Positions 32,593 through 45,254 of a stretch of 64,000 nucleotides of DNA are shown here, one piece after another. Each line of letters begins with the position of its first letter. Positions within the stretch are counted from its first letter, which is position 1. The DNA lies in the NCBI RefSeq assembly GCF_001506165.1, contig NZ_CP011427.1:2232001-2296000 (forward strand), read 5' to 3'. Below the pieces are notes generated by a model that saw only the letters and a program-made list of their open reading frames with translations, searched no databases and had not been told where the DNA came from. The position numbers and the translations under genes are program-made. This stretch comes from Pantoea vagans. Lineage in GTDB: Bacteria; Pseudomonadota; Gammaproteobacteria; Enterobacterales; Enterobacteriaceae.

Positions 32593-33420
32593 ATGTCACT
32601 GCAGCAGGAAATCATTGAAGCCCTTGGTGTAAAACCCGTTATCGATGCACAGCAGGAAATCCGCGTAAGCGTTGATTTTCTGAAGTCCTACCTGAAAGCC
32701 AATCCCTTTTTAAAAACTCTGGTGCTGGGTATCAGTGGCGGCCAGGACTCTACGCTCACCGGCATCTTGTCACAAACCGCAATTCGCGAACTGCGTGAAG
32801 AAACCGGCGACAACGATTACACCTTTATTGCGGTACGCCTGCCGTACGGTGTGCAGGCTGATGAACAGGATTGTCAGGATGCGCTGGCATTTATCCAGCC
32901 AGACCGCACGCTGGTGGTGAATATCAAAGAGGCGATTCTGGCCAGTGAACGTGCGCTGAAAGAAGCGGGCATCGTGGTCTCTGATTTTGTGCGCGGCAAC
33001 GAGAAAGCCCGTGAGCGTATGAAAGCGCAGTACAGCATCGCTGGGATGACCAAAGGGGTTGTCGTCGGTACCGACCACGCGGCAGAAGCCATTACCGGTT
33101 TCTTCACCAAATACGGTGATGGCGGCAGTGACATTAACCCAATCTTCCGTCTGCACAAAGGTCAGGGCAAACAGTTGCTGAAAACTCTGGGCTGCCCGGA
33201 ACATCTTTACCTGAAGCACCCAACGGCTGACCTGGAAGATGATCGCCCTGGCTTGCAGGATGAAGTGGCGCTTGGCGTCACTTACCAGCAGATTGATGCC
33301 TATCTGGAAGGTAAAACCATTGATGCCGCCGCTGCGAAAACCATCGAAGGCTGGTATCTGAAAACCGAACACAAACGTCGCCCACCGATCACTGTGTTTG
33401 ACGATTTCTGGAAGAAGTAA
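32593..33420 (+). CDS. nadE: Ammonia-dependent NAD synthetase
   Basis: The 275-aa enzyme amidates nicotinic acid adenine dinucleotide to NAD using ATP and ammonia. It has the PP-loop ATP motif [12 protein letters not shown], and [29 protein letters not shown] with the conserved substrate and metal residues. There is no glutaminase domain, so ammonia is the nitrogen donor. ATG 32593 follows GAGGAGAG; the frame open to 32548 is not part of the family. Confidence 0.97.
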   Translation: MSLQQEIIEALGVKPVIDAQQEIRVSVDFLKSYLKANPFLKTLVLGISGGQDSTLTGILSQTAIRELREETGDNDYTFIAVRLPYGVQADEQDCQDALAFIQPDRTLVVNIKEAILASERALKEAGIVVSDFVRGNEKARERMKAQYSIAGMTKGVVVGTDHAAEAITGFFTKYGDGGSDINPIFRLHKGQGKQLLKTLGCPEHLYLKHPTADLEDDRPGLQDEVALGVTYQQIDAYLEGKTIDAAAAKTIEGWYLKTEHKRRPPITVFDDFWKK

Positions 33421-33498
33421 TCTCTTAGCGTTTCCCGCGATACCGGCGGGAAACGCCCTCTTCAGCCACGCGTTGGCGAAATAAGCACCTGCCTGATA

Positions 33499-33518
33499 TA
33501 CTGGACGAACAACCAGTA
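33499..33518 (+). promoter_or_regulatory. LexA box upstream of cho
   Basis: TACTGGACGAACAACCAGTA has the CTG-N10-CAG core and symmetrical TA/TA flanks of a LexA operator, 13 bp before the TTG start of cho, a known SOS gene in E. coli. Confidence 0.85.
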
Positions 33519-33531
33519 ATCGGAGTGAGCT

Positions 33532-34392
33532 TTGGTCAGACGTGCTGCCAGCCACCGCCTCGATTTTGATGCGGCGGCCATTTATCAATATCCCGAACAT
33601 CTTCGCCAATGGCTGGAAGGATTACCCAATCAGCCTGGGGTGTACACCTTTCACGGTGACAGCGAAAACTTACCTTTGTATATCGGTAAAAGCGTCAACC
33701 TGCGCAGTCGCGTGATGGCGCATTTTCGTACGCCCGATGAAGCCAGCATGTTGCGCCAGGCGCGACGCGTCACTTGGATACCCACCGCCGGCGATTTGGG
33801 CGCACAGCTGCTTGAAGCGCAAATGATCAAAACACAGCAGCCGCTGTTCAATAAACGCCTGCGTAAGAATCGTCAGCTCTGTTCACTGCAACTTGACGCT
33901 GGCGCGCCGCAGGTGGTTTACGCCAAAGATCTCGATTTCTCCTGCTCACCCAATCTTTACGGTCTGTTCCGCAGTCGTTTTGCCGCGCTGGAAAAGCTTA
34001 AATCCATCGCCGATGAACAGCGGTTGTGCCATGGGTTATTAGGATTAGAGCGCTTGAGTGCAGGACGAGGCTGTTTCCGCGCCGCACTAAAGCGCTGTGC
34101 CGGAGCCTGTTGTGGCAACGAATCGGTTGAGGATCATCAGCAACGTTTGCATGCGGCGCTAGAGCAGATGCGCGTGGTGTGTTGGCCGTGGCAAGGTCCC
34201 GTTGGCATGGTGGAAGTCGGTACAGAGATGACGCAGATCCACGTGATTGATCATTGGTTCTGGCTGGGTTCAGTCACAACAGAGGCTGAAGCGCGTCAAC
34301 TAGAGCGCGCGCGTCATGGCTTCGACCATGACGGATATAAAATTCTCTGCCGTCCCCTGCTCTCTGGCGTCTTCCCGCTTATCGAGCTTTAA
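33532..34392 (+). CDS. cho: Excinuclease Cho (UvrC N-terminal homologue)
   Basis: The 286-aa GIY-YIG endonuclease makes the 3' incision at bulky lesions that UvrC handles poorly. The GIY-YIG domain is clear: QPGVYTFHGDSENLPLYIGKSVNLRSRVMAHF (about residues 33-65), and a cysteine-rich segment GRGCFRAALKRCAGACCG follows. The start codon is TTG at 33532 (TTG GTC AGA CGT), which matches E. coli MVRR and is spaced from CGGAGTGAG. The adjacent LexA box implies induction on DNA damage. Confidence 0.95.
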   Translation: MVRRAASHRLDFDAAAIYQYPEHLRQWLEGLPNQPGVYTFHGDSENLPLYIGKSVNLRSRVMAHFRTPDEASMLRQARRVTWIPTAGDLGAQLLEAQMIKTQQPLFNKRLRKNRQLCSLQLDAGAPQVVYAKDLDFSCSPNLYGLFRSRFAALEKLKSIADEQRLCHGLLGLERLSAGRGCFRAALKRCAGACCGNESVEDHQQRLHAALEQMRVVCWPWQGPVGMVEVGTEMTQIHVIDHWFWLGSVTTEAEARQLERARHGFDHDGYKILCRPLLSGVFPLIEL

Positions 34393-34399
34393 AAACAAA

Positions 34400-34448
34400 A
34401 CCGCCGACGCTGCCCAAAGCATCAGATGCAGTGGACAACGTCGGCGGT
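34400..34448 (-). terminator. Terminator of spy
   Basis: A 10-bp outer stem (ACCGCCGACG / CGTCGGCGGT) with an internal branch (CTGC / GCAG) is followed on the minus strand by TTTTGTTTTT. It lies 23 nt beyond the spy stop and also separates it from cho. Confidence 0.85.
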
Positions 34449-34471
34449 CTCAAACCGATTAGCTAAACGGC

Positions 34472-34969
34472 TTATTCACCATCAGCCGGCGGTGGCGGCA
34501 TTTTACCGTCATGCGGGCCTTTCTCTGTCAGACGTTTCTCAAAATTAGCGTTGTACTGTTTTTTCTGCTCAGGCGTCAGCACGTTGTAAATCTTGTTCTG
34601 AGTTTCCATCATCTTCAGCGCACGATCTTTTGCGTTGGCGGTCATTTTCTCGGCCTGCGCTTCTGCTTTCGCCTTATCGAAGGTATCGGAAGCAATGATG
34701 CTGTGGTTCGCACGGCGCTCTTCCAGCGACGGACGTTTCATATCTTTATGGCTGTCACGCATGATGGTTTTGATCTGGGCTTTCTGCGCGTCAGTCAGAT
34801 TAAGGCCTTTAAACATCATCTCCATGCCGTGATGGCGCATCGGCGGCTTGTGCATCGGCTTTTCGCTACCCGCTGGCGGTGGTGTGAGGTTGTCCGCAGC
34901 AGCGTGGACGATGTTGGCAGCACCAAGAGCCATTGTAGTAGCCAGGAACAGGGAAGTGAGTTTACGCAT
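34472..34969 (-). CDS. spy: Periplasmic chaperone Spy
   Basis: The 165-aa ATP-independent chaperone forms a cradle-shaped dimer that protects periplasmic proteins. It has a signal peptide (MRKLTSLFLATTMALGAANIVHA) and the two LTxxQ motifs, LNLTDAQKAQIKTI and LTPEQKKQYNANFEKRL, with RPSLEERRANHSIIASDTFDKAKAEAQ between. The C-terminus is Pro-rich (PPPPADGE), longer than in E. coli (161 aa). The frame extends to 35032, but the signal peptide starts at 34969. Confidence 0.95.
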   Translation of the reverse strand: MRKLTSLFLATTMALGAANIVHAAADNLTPPPAGSEKPMHKPPMRHHGMEMMFKGLNLTDAQKAQIKTIMRDSHKDMKRPSLEERRANHSIIASDTFDKAKAEAQAEKMTANAKDRALKMMETQNKIYNVLTPEQKKQYNANFEKRLTEKGPHDGKMPPPPADGE

Positions 34970-35292
34970 AATATTGTCCTTACTATTCAGTTTCATGACG
35001 ACAAGGTGTGTCGCGTCTTCGGAAACAAGCATACGACGCCAAACGTCAACTACTCAGAGGCTGAGTAAAGCCCTGAAAGCATAAAAGACAAAGATCAGGC
35101 AATCATGGAGAGAAAGAGAAGAAATGCGTGAGGAATTGCAAAAGAGTATGACAATCAAGAAGAAATGCGCAGGAATTAAGGAGGAGTGTAACGGTATTGT
35201 CGGATTTGAGGAAGGAAAATATCGGTCTGTTAAAGGATGCCAGATATCGTCGTGCGCAACCTTCAGGCCCGCCCCTTGCCCCCGACCGTGAC

Positions 35293-35310
35293 GGCGCGAT
35301 TTATCGCACC
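35293..35310. repeat. Short REP-like palindrome
   Basis: GGCGCGAT, TT, ATCGCACC forms an 8-bp inverted repeat with one mismatch. Short palindromes of this kind are common between genes in enterobacteria. It lies in the gene-free 35033-35960 interval. Confidence 0.45.
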
Positions 35311-35348
35311 AACAGGAAGTTATTCCGCTGCTTAAAGGCGCGCAATAA

Positions 35349-35372
35349 ATTGCGTAATGCTCGTCAGTTAAG
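35349..35372 (+). repeat. Left arm of a large inverted repeat
   Basis: This 24-bp segment (begins ATTGCGTAATGC, ends GTCAGTTAAG) recurs exactly in reverse complement at 35883-35906. Similarity continues imperfectly on both sides (GGCGC outside; CTGGTT inside), giving about 40-45 bp of inverted homology. The arms enclose about 510 bp that hold two structured repeats. Confidence 0.85.
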
Positions 35373-35423
35373 AACTCTGGTTGCTCATTGATAAGTGGCC
35401 TGTCTTTTCAGTGCGGGCTCTGC

Positions 35424-35619
35424 CGCCACTACTACCCCCACTGGGCCGTCCTCGCGCCGCTAAAGCGGTACCTTCGACTTCCACGTCGTGCCGGACGGAC
35501 CGTTCGCGGATGACCATCCATGGTCGGCCGCGAACTGCCCCACGCCTCCCCGCGTGGGGCTCCTGGCCCAACGTAAAAGTCTCAGCGCTGCGGATAACCC
35601 TGAGGGGGCAGTAGAGGCG
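35424..35619 (+). repeat. Structured repeat, divergent copy (copy 3)
   Basis: This 196-bp element has imperfect terminal inverted repeats (18 of 22 positions, CGCC.CTACT.CCCCC.C.GGG). It shares scattered blocks with the copies at 35673-35863 and 47923-48092: GTCCTCGCGCCGCT, CGGACCG, CCATCCATG and TCAGCGCTGCGGA. Stems are kept with different bases: the central hairpin is GTTCGCGG..GACCAT / ATGGTC..CCGCGAAC, and the next is CCCCACGC / GCGTGGGG. No protein is predicted. Confidence 0.7.
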
Positions 35620-35672
35620 TCATAGCCTCAGACAATGTGCCCTGACAAGTCGCACTGAAGCTAATGAGCTGG

Positions 35673-35863
35673 CTGGGGCCGCACCGGGGCTGGCATTCCG
35701 CAGCGCTGAGCTGAGCGAGTATGCCAGGAGAGCCCGCAGGACGCGGGCGAAAGGTGTCGCTGGAACATGGATGTTCCATCGGCACCGGTCCGTTAAGGCA
35801 GACGAGTGAAGTGAAGGCACCGCGTCAGCGGCGCGAGGACCGCCAGCCCCGGTGCGGCCCCAG
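35673..35863 (-). repeat. Structured repeat with perfect terminal inverted repeats (copy 1)
   Basis: The 191-bp element ends in perfect 22-bp inverted repeats (35673-35694 and 35842-35863, core GCACCGGGGCTGGC). Inside are hairpins TGGAACAT / ATGTTCCA and GCCCGC / GCGGGC. Read on the minus strand it is about 94% identical over roughly 160 bp to the copy at 47923-48092. No open frame is conserved between copies, and no target-site duplication was seen. Confidence 0.85.
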
Positions 35864-35882
35864 ACGGCGTTATAACCAGTCG

Positions 35883-35906
35883 CTTAACTGACGAGCATTA
35901 CGCAAT
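35883..35906 (-). repeat. Right arm of the large inverted repeat
   Basis: Exact reverse complement of 35349-35372. Together the two arms bracket the pair of structured repeats between spy and astE. The remainder of 35033-35960 shows no gene. Confidence 0.85.
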
Positions 35907-35960
35907 AAATTGCGCCGCTACGGCTTGACGTTCGTGGCGCTAGCTACATGATCGGCGCTT

Positions 35961-36950
35961 TTACAGCGCCTGAGTCTGTTCGTTCTCTTCGACCAGCATC
36001 AATCCCGCACGCAATCCCGCCGCCACCTTAGGATTGGGAAATAATACATACTCTCGCGCTTGCTGCACGTAATAGCGTGTCTCACCCTCTTCTGCCAGCA
36101 AAGTCCCCTGCGGGAAGGCAGTAAAGTTCAGGGTTTCCGACCCCATGTGCAACACAAAATCGTCTCCATGACGGGTGATTTGCTGCGTCACGCGATAACG
36201 GCGCGGTGTTTCATGCACCTCAGGCAGTTTCTCACCGTACAGCAGCGCCGCTAAGGCACGCTGCACCGCGCTAAACTGATTAAGGTCATTCTCACCAAAG
36301 GGTAAGGCTTTACCCAGCTCCAGCGTGCTGCTCGCTGCATCATGATGTTCACAGCTGTAATGCGTGAAGGTTCCGCCAGGGGAGCGGTGGAACACCAGCG
36401 CTTCCAGCTCTGCCGCCGCCAGCCAATGCAGGAACGCTTCTGGCCATGGCTGGGGATTCAGCGGCATCACGCCAAAGCGCGCATGGTAAGAGCCGCGAAT
36501 CGCCGTATGTAGATCCAGATGCCAGCGCACCTCATGATCGCGACAGGTGCGCCAGAAGTTCTCCAGCGCTTGCTCCAGCCGCAGCGCACGCTGCGCTTCC
36601 GGTAGTTCCGACACCTTCTGCCAGCGTCCACCAAACAACCGGTTCATATCGTACTGCTGATAACGCTTGCCACTGCGTAACGCCTCGGGATTACCTAAAA
36701 TGACCAGCAAACGCACTGCCAGCGGCTTTTCTCCCTGCAGTAGCGGCGTCAGCAACAGATTAAGAATTTCGACTGGCGCGGTTTCGTTACCGTGAATACC
36801 GGCAGACAGTACCAGCGCTTGATGAGTCGCATGATGCGGGGTCAGCGATAAGATGCCTTCGTCGAGCCACTGCCAGCTCAAATGGTCATTACGGCCTTCT
36901 CTCTGGCGAGGTGGCTGACCGGACAAGGTTTGCTGTAAAAAGTCCTGCAT
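35961..36950 (-). CDS. astE: Succinylglutamate desuccinylase
   Basis: The 329-aa zinc carboxypeptidase-fold enzyme performs the last step of the arginine succinyltransferase pathway, N-succinylglutamate to succinate and glutamate. Zinc ligands are in GIHGNETAPVE and in HLDLHTAIRGS; the catalytic Glu is in STLELGKALPFG. AGGAG precedes the ATG. It is the last gene of astCADBE; its start is 48 nt after the astB stop. Confidence 0.97.
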   Translation of the reverse strand: MQDFLQQTLSGQPPRQREGRNDHLSWQWLDEGILSLTPHHATHQALVLSAGIHGNETAPVEILNLLLTPLLQGEKPLAVRLLVILGNPEALRSGKRYQQYDMNRLFGGRWQKVSELPEAQRALRLEQALENFWRTCRDHEVRWHLDLHTAIRGSYHARFGVMPLNPQPWPEAFLHWLAAAELEALVFHRSPGGTFTHYSCEHHDAASSTLELGKALPFGENDLNQFSAVQRALAALLYGEKLPEVHETPRRYRVTQQITRHGDDFVLHMGSETLNFTAFPQGTLLAEEGETRYYVQQAREYVLFPNPKVAAGLRAGLMLVEENEQTQAL

Positions 36951-36998
36951 GATTTCTCCTTTCTCACTCAGAGGCGGGCCTGTCGCCCGCCCCCAGTG

Positions 36999-40817
<3,819 letters not shown>

Positions 40818-40821
<4 letters not shown>

Positions 40822-42044
40822 GATGCGGCTCCTGATAGCACGCGAGCGCAGGCACGTTCAAAACGAGCCAGCCCTTCTTTTACTTCTGCTTCACTGATGT
40901 TGAGCGCGGGCGCGAATCGCACCACGTTAGCACCGGCAATCAGCACCATTACGCCCTCTTCAGCAGCCGCGAGGTTAAATTGCTTGGCCTTACCAGCAAA
41001 ATCTTCATTCAGCACCGCGCCAATCAGCAGACCCAGCCCACGGATCTCTTTAAAGATTGGCAGGCGTTGATTCAGTTCCTGCAACGCTGCGACAAACCAC
41101 TGGTGGCGTTCAGAAACACCGGCCATAAAATCGGGCTGATTGATCAGCTCCATCACTTTGCCCGCCACAGCGCCCGCCAATGGGTTACCGCCATAAGTGG
41201 TACCGTGTGTGCCCACACCCATCACCAGCGCCAGATCTTCACGCATTAGCATGGCACCAATCGGGAAGCCGCCGCCCAACGCTTTCGCCGTGGTCAGAAC
41301 GTCTGGCGTCACGCCATAGTGCATGTAGGCGTAAAGTGAACCGGTACGGCCCACCCCGCTTTGCACTTCATCGAAAATCAGCGTGGCCTGATGTTTGTCA
41401 CACAACTCGCGTAAACCACGCAGGAAAGCCGGATCGGCAGGTAACACCCCACCTTCCCCCTGAATCGGTTCAACAATGACGGCGCAGGTTTGGTCATTGA
41501 TCAGAGCGGCAGCAGAGGCAAGGTCATTGAAGTGGGCATGCTGAATTGCGGGAGGTAGCGGCGCGAAGTCGCGCGAGTAAGCGGGCTGACCGCCGGCGGA
41601 CACCGTGAACAGCGTGCGGCCATGAAAGGCGTTATTGAAAGCCACGATGCCATTTTTTTCCGCACCAAATCGATCGTGCGCCACTTTACGCGCCAGCTTA
41701 AGTGCCGCTTCGTTGGCTTCAGCACCGGAGTTACAGAAGAACACACGGTCAGCAAAGGTGGCATCTATTAACTGCTTAGCCAGACGCAAGATCGGTTCAT
41801 TTGTGTAACCATTACCGGTGTGCCACAGTTTGCTCGCTTGCTCTGTCAGAGCCTGTTGCAAAGCAGGATGCGCATGTCCTAAGGCATTGACCGCGATGCC
41901 ACCTGCAAAGTCGATGTAATCCTTTCCCTGCTGATCCCAAAGTGTTGAACCTTCAGCGCGCACCGGTACAAAAGCCGCTGGGGCATAAACCGGCATCATC
42001 CATTGATCGAAATCGTGACGCGAAACTTGCAGTGACATAGCCAT
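40818..42044 (-). CDS. astC: Succinylornithine transaminase
   Basis: The 408-aa class III PLP aminotransferase converts succinylornithine and 2-oxoglutarate to succinylglutamate semialdehyde and glutamate; it can also act on acetylornithine. The PLP lysine is in [15 protein letters not shown] near residue 250, with [17 protein letters not shown] and [14 protein letters not shown] upstream. Two ATGs two codons apart (42044 and 42038) both suit the GGAG/AGGAG pair. It leads astCADBE and is preceded by a sigma-54 promoter. Confidence 0.97.
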
Positions 42045-42120
42045 TTCTCCTGCTCCACTTCAGGTGAAGCTTTTGTTTTAAAATTGTTAAAAGCTGTTGT
42101 ATTGCAGCTCTACTGTAGAG

Positions 42121-42136
42121 TGCAGTAAGCGTGCCA
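42121..42136 (-). promoter_or_regulatory. Sigma-54 promoter of astCADBE
   Basis: On the minus strand TGGCACGCTTACTGCA has GG and GC separated by exactly 10 bp, as in TGGCAC-N5-TTGCA, with one mismatch in the -12 element. It lies about 77 bp before astC. E. coli astC is transcribed from a sigma-54, NtrC-dependent promoter under nitrogen limitation, so the match is expected. Confidence 0.8.
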
Positions 42137-42878
42137 GCTAGCAGAAAAAATGCATAAATGGCTTTGAGTAACGCAATATCAATGAGTTAAGCAATGTCGA
42201 TATTCACTTTAAATGCATAAAAAGTGAATACTTGTCTGATGTGGATTGATGTGCAGGAATTTCTTTAGCGGATTTATGCATTCGCAAAATGAAATCATGC
42301 TTTTGTGATCGAACATGAAATATTTCGCCAAAATGACGCGCGCAATGCCTCTTTTTGGGGCGAGCTGTGCACCAATGGTGCGCGGGAGTGCAGGAATTGT
42401 GCAGAGGCCGATCGCTGTTGAAGCCCGCTAATTGTGAACTTTATTAACAATTAACCGAGGCCAATAGAATGTTTTTTAATCAGGGTTAATTAAACGGATC
42501 CTAAATAACATTTAGTGACTAAGGTTATTATCAAATCGGAAATAAACAGATACAAAGTGGTGAACTTGATAATTACCCTGCTAATCATTAGGGGGTTCTG
42601 GATATTTGTTATTGAACAATAACGCATAGGCTTGTGCTATTTAACTCACAAAATTAAAATTTTACTGACCGTTCTTTAACCTACATTAAAGCTTTTATTT
42701 TCAATATCTTAGTTATTTTATCAACCCATTAACTCTTCATGAATGGGATAAGTTTATCCAATGTAAAATCCCACATATTGGAAGTTAAGATTAAAAATCA
42801 CACAAAAAGCCAATAGGAAATATTTAGTTACATATATTGCACTTTTGATCTTGAACTTTTTGTGTCATTTTCTTTTCA
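42137..42878. other. Long AT-rich intergenic region between ast operon and porin gene
   Basis: No gene is supported. A perfect 13-bp palindrome GCACCAATGGTGC at 42369-42381 lies about 240 bp upstream of the sigma-54 promoter. It resembles NtrC half-sites (TGCACC / GGTGCA), but the spacing is 3 rather than about 5. AT-rich DNA from 42440 to 42850 includes GTTACATAT at 42827-42835, similar to part of OmpR sites before porin genes; both calls are tentative. Confidence 0.4.
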
Positions 42879-42892
42879 CCCCGAAAGCGGGG
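42879..42892 (+). other. Stem-loop in the porin 5' untranslated region
   Basis: CCCCG, loop AAAG, CGGGG lies 33 nt before the porin ATG. It is the only GC-rich structure in an AT-rich leader and may influence mRNA stability or sRNA access; this is inference. Confidence 0.5.
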
Positions 42893-42925
42893 ATACAATT
42901 AAAAAATATCACAGGGTAAAAATAA

Positions 42926-44017
42926 ATGATGAAGCGCTCTTTACTGGCAGCAGTGATGCCTTTACTGCTGGGACTTTCTTCGGCTCACGCCGCCGAAATC
43001 TATAACAAAGATGGCAACAAACTGGATCTGACCGGCAAAATTAACGTTTCGCATTTGTTCTCTGATAACGACAGCTCAAACGGCGACGTGTCTTCTTACA
43101 CCCGTATAGGCTTTAAAGGCGAAACCAAAATTAATGACCAACTGACCGGTTATGGTCAGTGGCAATACCAGTACAGCCTGAGCAACTCTGAAGGCAGCGA
43201 TGCGAACTCAGGCAACAAAACCCGTCTTGGTTTTGCTGGTCTGAAAATCGCTCAGTTCGGTTCAATCGACTACGGTCGTAACTACGGTCTGGTTTACGAC
43301 GTATTGGGTTACACCGATATGCTGCCGTACTTCGGTGGTGACTCGGGTTATACCGATGCCTTCCTTTCTGGCCGCTCAACGGGCGTGCTGACCTGGCGCA
43401 ACAAAGATTTCTTCGGTCTGGTGAAAGGCTGGAACTTTGCGGCACAGTATGAAGGTAAAAATGAGCGTTCTGACAGCGCCACCGCGAGCAATCTGGCAGT
43501 GCGTCGTTCAAATGGTGACGGTTTCGCACTTTCAACTTCATACGATTTCGACTTTGGTTTAAGCATCGTAGGTGCTTACGCTAACCTGGACCGTGTCACG
43601 GCACAAAATACCGCGACCTACGGCAGAGGCGACAAAGCGCAGAGTTGGGCAACCGGTCTGAAGTATGATGCGAACCAGATTTACCTGGCGACCATCTATG
43701 GCGAAACCCAGAACGCGACTCCGGTCGGCAATACTGGTTTTGCGAATAAAGCGGTGAATTTTGAAGCCGTTGCACAGTATCAGTTCTTGAACGGTCTGCG
43801 TCCTTCTTTAGCTTATGTTTCTTCTCGTGCTAAAGATCTGGAAAACAATGTCGGTGATACTGACCTGTTCAAATACGTTGCCGTTGGCCTGACCTATTAC
43901 TTCAACAAAAACATGTCTGCTTACGCGGAATATAAGATCAACTTGTTGAAAGATAATAATCCGTTGAACATCAATACTGACGATGTTACCGCTGTAGGCT
44001 TGGTGTATCAGTTCTAA
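42926..44017 (+). CDS. General trimeric porin of the OmpC/OmpF/PhoE family
   Basis: The 363-aa outer-membrane protein has a signal peptide ([21 protein letters not shown]), mature start [24 protein letters not shown] and C-terminal Phe (GLVYQF), the BAM-recognition signature. Porin segments [26 protein letters not shown] and [29 protein letters not shown] (constriction loop L3) are clear. I cannot assign it to OmpC, OmpF or another paralogue. It is not next to ast in E. coli. A double ATG makes the start 42926 or 42929. Confidence 0.92.
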   Translation: MMKRSLLAAVMPLLLGLSSAHAAEIYNKDGNKLDLTGKINVSHLFSDNDSSNGDVSSYTRIGFKGETKINDQLTGYGQWQYQYSLSNSEGSDANSGNKTRLGFAGLKIAQFGSIDYGRNYGLVYDVLGYTDMLPYFGGDSGYTDAFLSGRSTGVLTWRNKDFFGLVKGWNFAAQYEGKNERSDSATASNLAVRRSNGDGFALSTSYDFDFGLSIVGAYANLDRVTAQNTATYGRGDKAQSWATGLKYDANQIYLATIYGETQNATPVGNTGFANKAVNFEAVAQYQFLNGLRPSLAYVSSRAKDLENNVGDTDLFKYVAVGLTYYFNKNMSAYAEYKINLLKDNNPLNINTDDVTAVGLVYQF

Positions 44018-44066
44018 GTTGGTTTCCCCTCATTGCATACCGGCTAGTGTCGGCTGGGTATGAGCC

Positions 44067-44088
44067 AAGGGCAGCGCAAGCTGCCCTT
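44067..44088 (+). terminator. Terminator of the porin gene
   Basis: AAGGGCAGC / GCTGCCCTT with a 4-nt loop is followed by TTCTTTTG, about 50 nt after the stop. Confidence 0.88.
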
Positions 44089-44195
44089 TTCTTTTGTATA
44101 AGCTAAAAAATCAGTACTGGATCGTGATTCAGGACGCGCTAACCGTCTGTATTCGCTATTTATCTTCATGACTCAACTCATGGAGACTGCAATAA

Positions 44196-45254
44196 ATGAT
44201 TCGACCTTATGTTTTGGCGCTGTTACTGATTCTCATCTCTTCTTATGCACAAGCTGGAACCGGATTCCGCCAACTGACGCTAGAAGCGCAAACCGCTCGA
44301 CCACTCAACGTGACCCTCTGGTACCCCAGCAACCCGGCAGGTGCGTCCGAGCAGGCAGGAGAAAATGCAGCGTTTTACGGCGAGTCAGTATTACGTAATG
44401 CCACTCCTCTGCATCAACCTCATCCCTTAATTATGCTGTCCCATGGATATGGTGGTAGCTGGCGCAATCTGAACTGGTTAGCCGTTGCCTTAGTGGCGCA
44501 GGGTTATATGGTTGCCGCTCCCGATCATCCGGGCACCACCACGGCAAATACTGAACCGCAATTTGCTCAACAGCTGTGGCTTCGTCCGCAGGATATTAAT
44601 CAGTTAATCGCTGCGTTGCAGGCGAACCCGCAGCTGGCAGGCGAAGTGGATACCACGCGTATTGCGGCCATCGGACATTCACTGGGTGGTTGGACGGTGC
44701 TGGAATTGGTGGGTGCACAATTTTCATCGGCATCCTATATTCAAGATTGCCAGCACCGTCAGCAACTCTCAGACTGTAAGCTAATTGAAACCTTGGGGAT
44801 CAATCACACCGCCAATCATGCATTACTGGATGCGCCCTTGCGCAATCCCGTCATTAAAGCAGCCGTGTCGCTCGATCTGGGTTTAGCTCGCGGATTCACG
44901 CCAGAGAGCCTGGCCAATATCAACGTGCCGGTGATGGTGCTTTCCGCAGAACAGGATAGCGTTGAGTTACCTGCCTCGCTGGAATCCGGTTATCTGGCAC
45001 AGCATATTCCACCGCGCTGGGTGCAGTTCTCACGTGTTCGTGGCGCAACCCACTTCAGCTTTATGCAGCGCTGTAAACCTGATGCCGTAGCGCTGATTGA
45101 TAAGTTTTCACCCGGCGATGGCATTATCTGTAACGATCAGGGCAGCCGCAGTCGTGCGACCATCCATCAAGATATCATTCAGCGAATCACACCCTTTCTC
45201 GCTCAGGCGCTGAATTTCCCAGCTGCCGAAAGGCGCTCGGCGTCATCCCGCTAA
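44196..45254 (+). CDS. Secreted alpha/beta hydrolase, dienelactone/PAF-acetylhydrolase-like
   Basis: The 352-aa protein has a signal peptide (MIRPYVLALLLILISSYAQA) and an alpha/beta-hydrolase fold. The oxyanion region is PLIMLSHGYGG and the nucleophile elbow is GHSLGG near residue 162; a late His is in RGATHFSF. Such enzymes cleave ester or lactone bonds in the periplasm; the substrate is unknown. GGAG precedes the ATG. The last 68 bp overlap the 3' end of the convergent AraC-type gene. Confidence 0.8.
   Translation: MIRPYVLALLLILISSYAQAGTGFRQLTLEAQTARPLNVTLWYPSNPAGASEQAGENAAFYGESVLRNATPLHQPHPLIMLSHGYGGSWRNLNWLAVALVAQGYMVAAPDHPGTTTANTEPQFAQQLWLRPQDINQLIAALQANPQLAGEVDTTRIAAIGHSLGGWTVLELVGAQFSSASYIQDCQHRQQLSDCKLIETLGINHTANHALLDAPLRNPVIKAAVSLDLGLARGFTPESLANINVPVMVLSAEQDSVELPASLESGYLAQHIPPRWVQFSRVRGATHFSFMQRCKPDAVALIDKFSPGDGIICNDQGSRSRATIHQDIIQRITPFLAQALNFPAAERRSASSR

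Noticed and set aside
35065-35079. GTAAA-N5-GAAAG upstream of spy as a CpxR box
   Set aside because: Only the first half-site matches; the second half matches 3 of 5 and the orientation is opposite to spy, so the evidence is too weak.
35197-35391. A 64-codon frame between spy and astE
   Set aside because: It runs into the inverted-repeat arm, has no family resemblance, and its composition changes at the repeat boundary.
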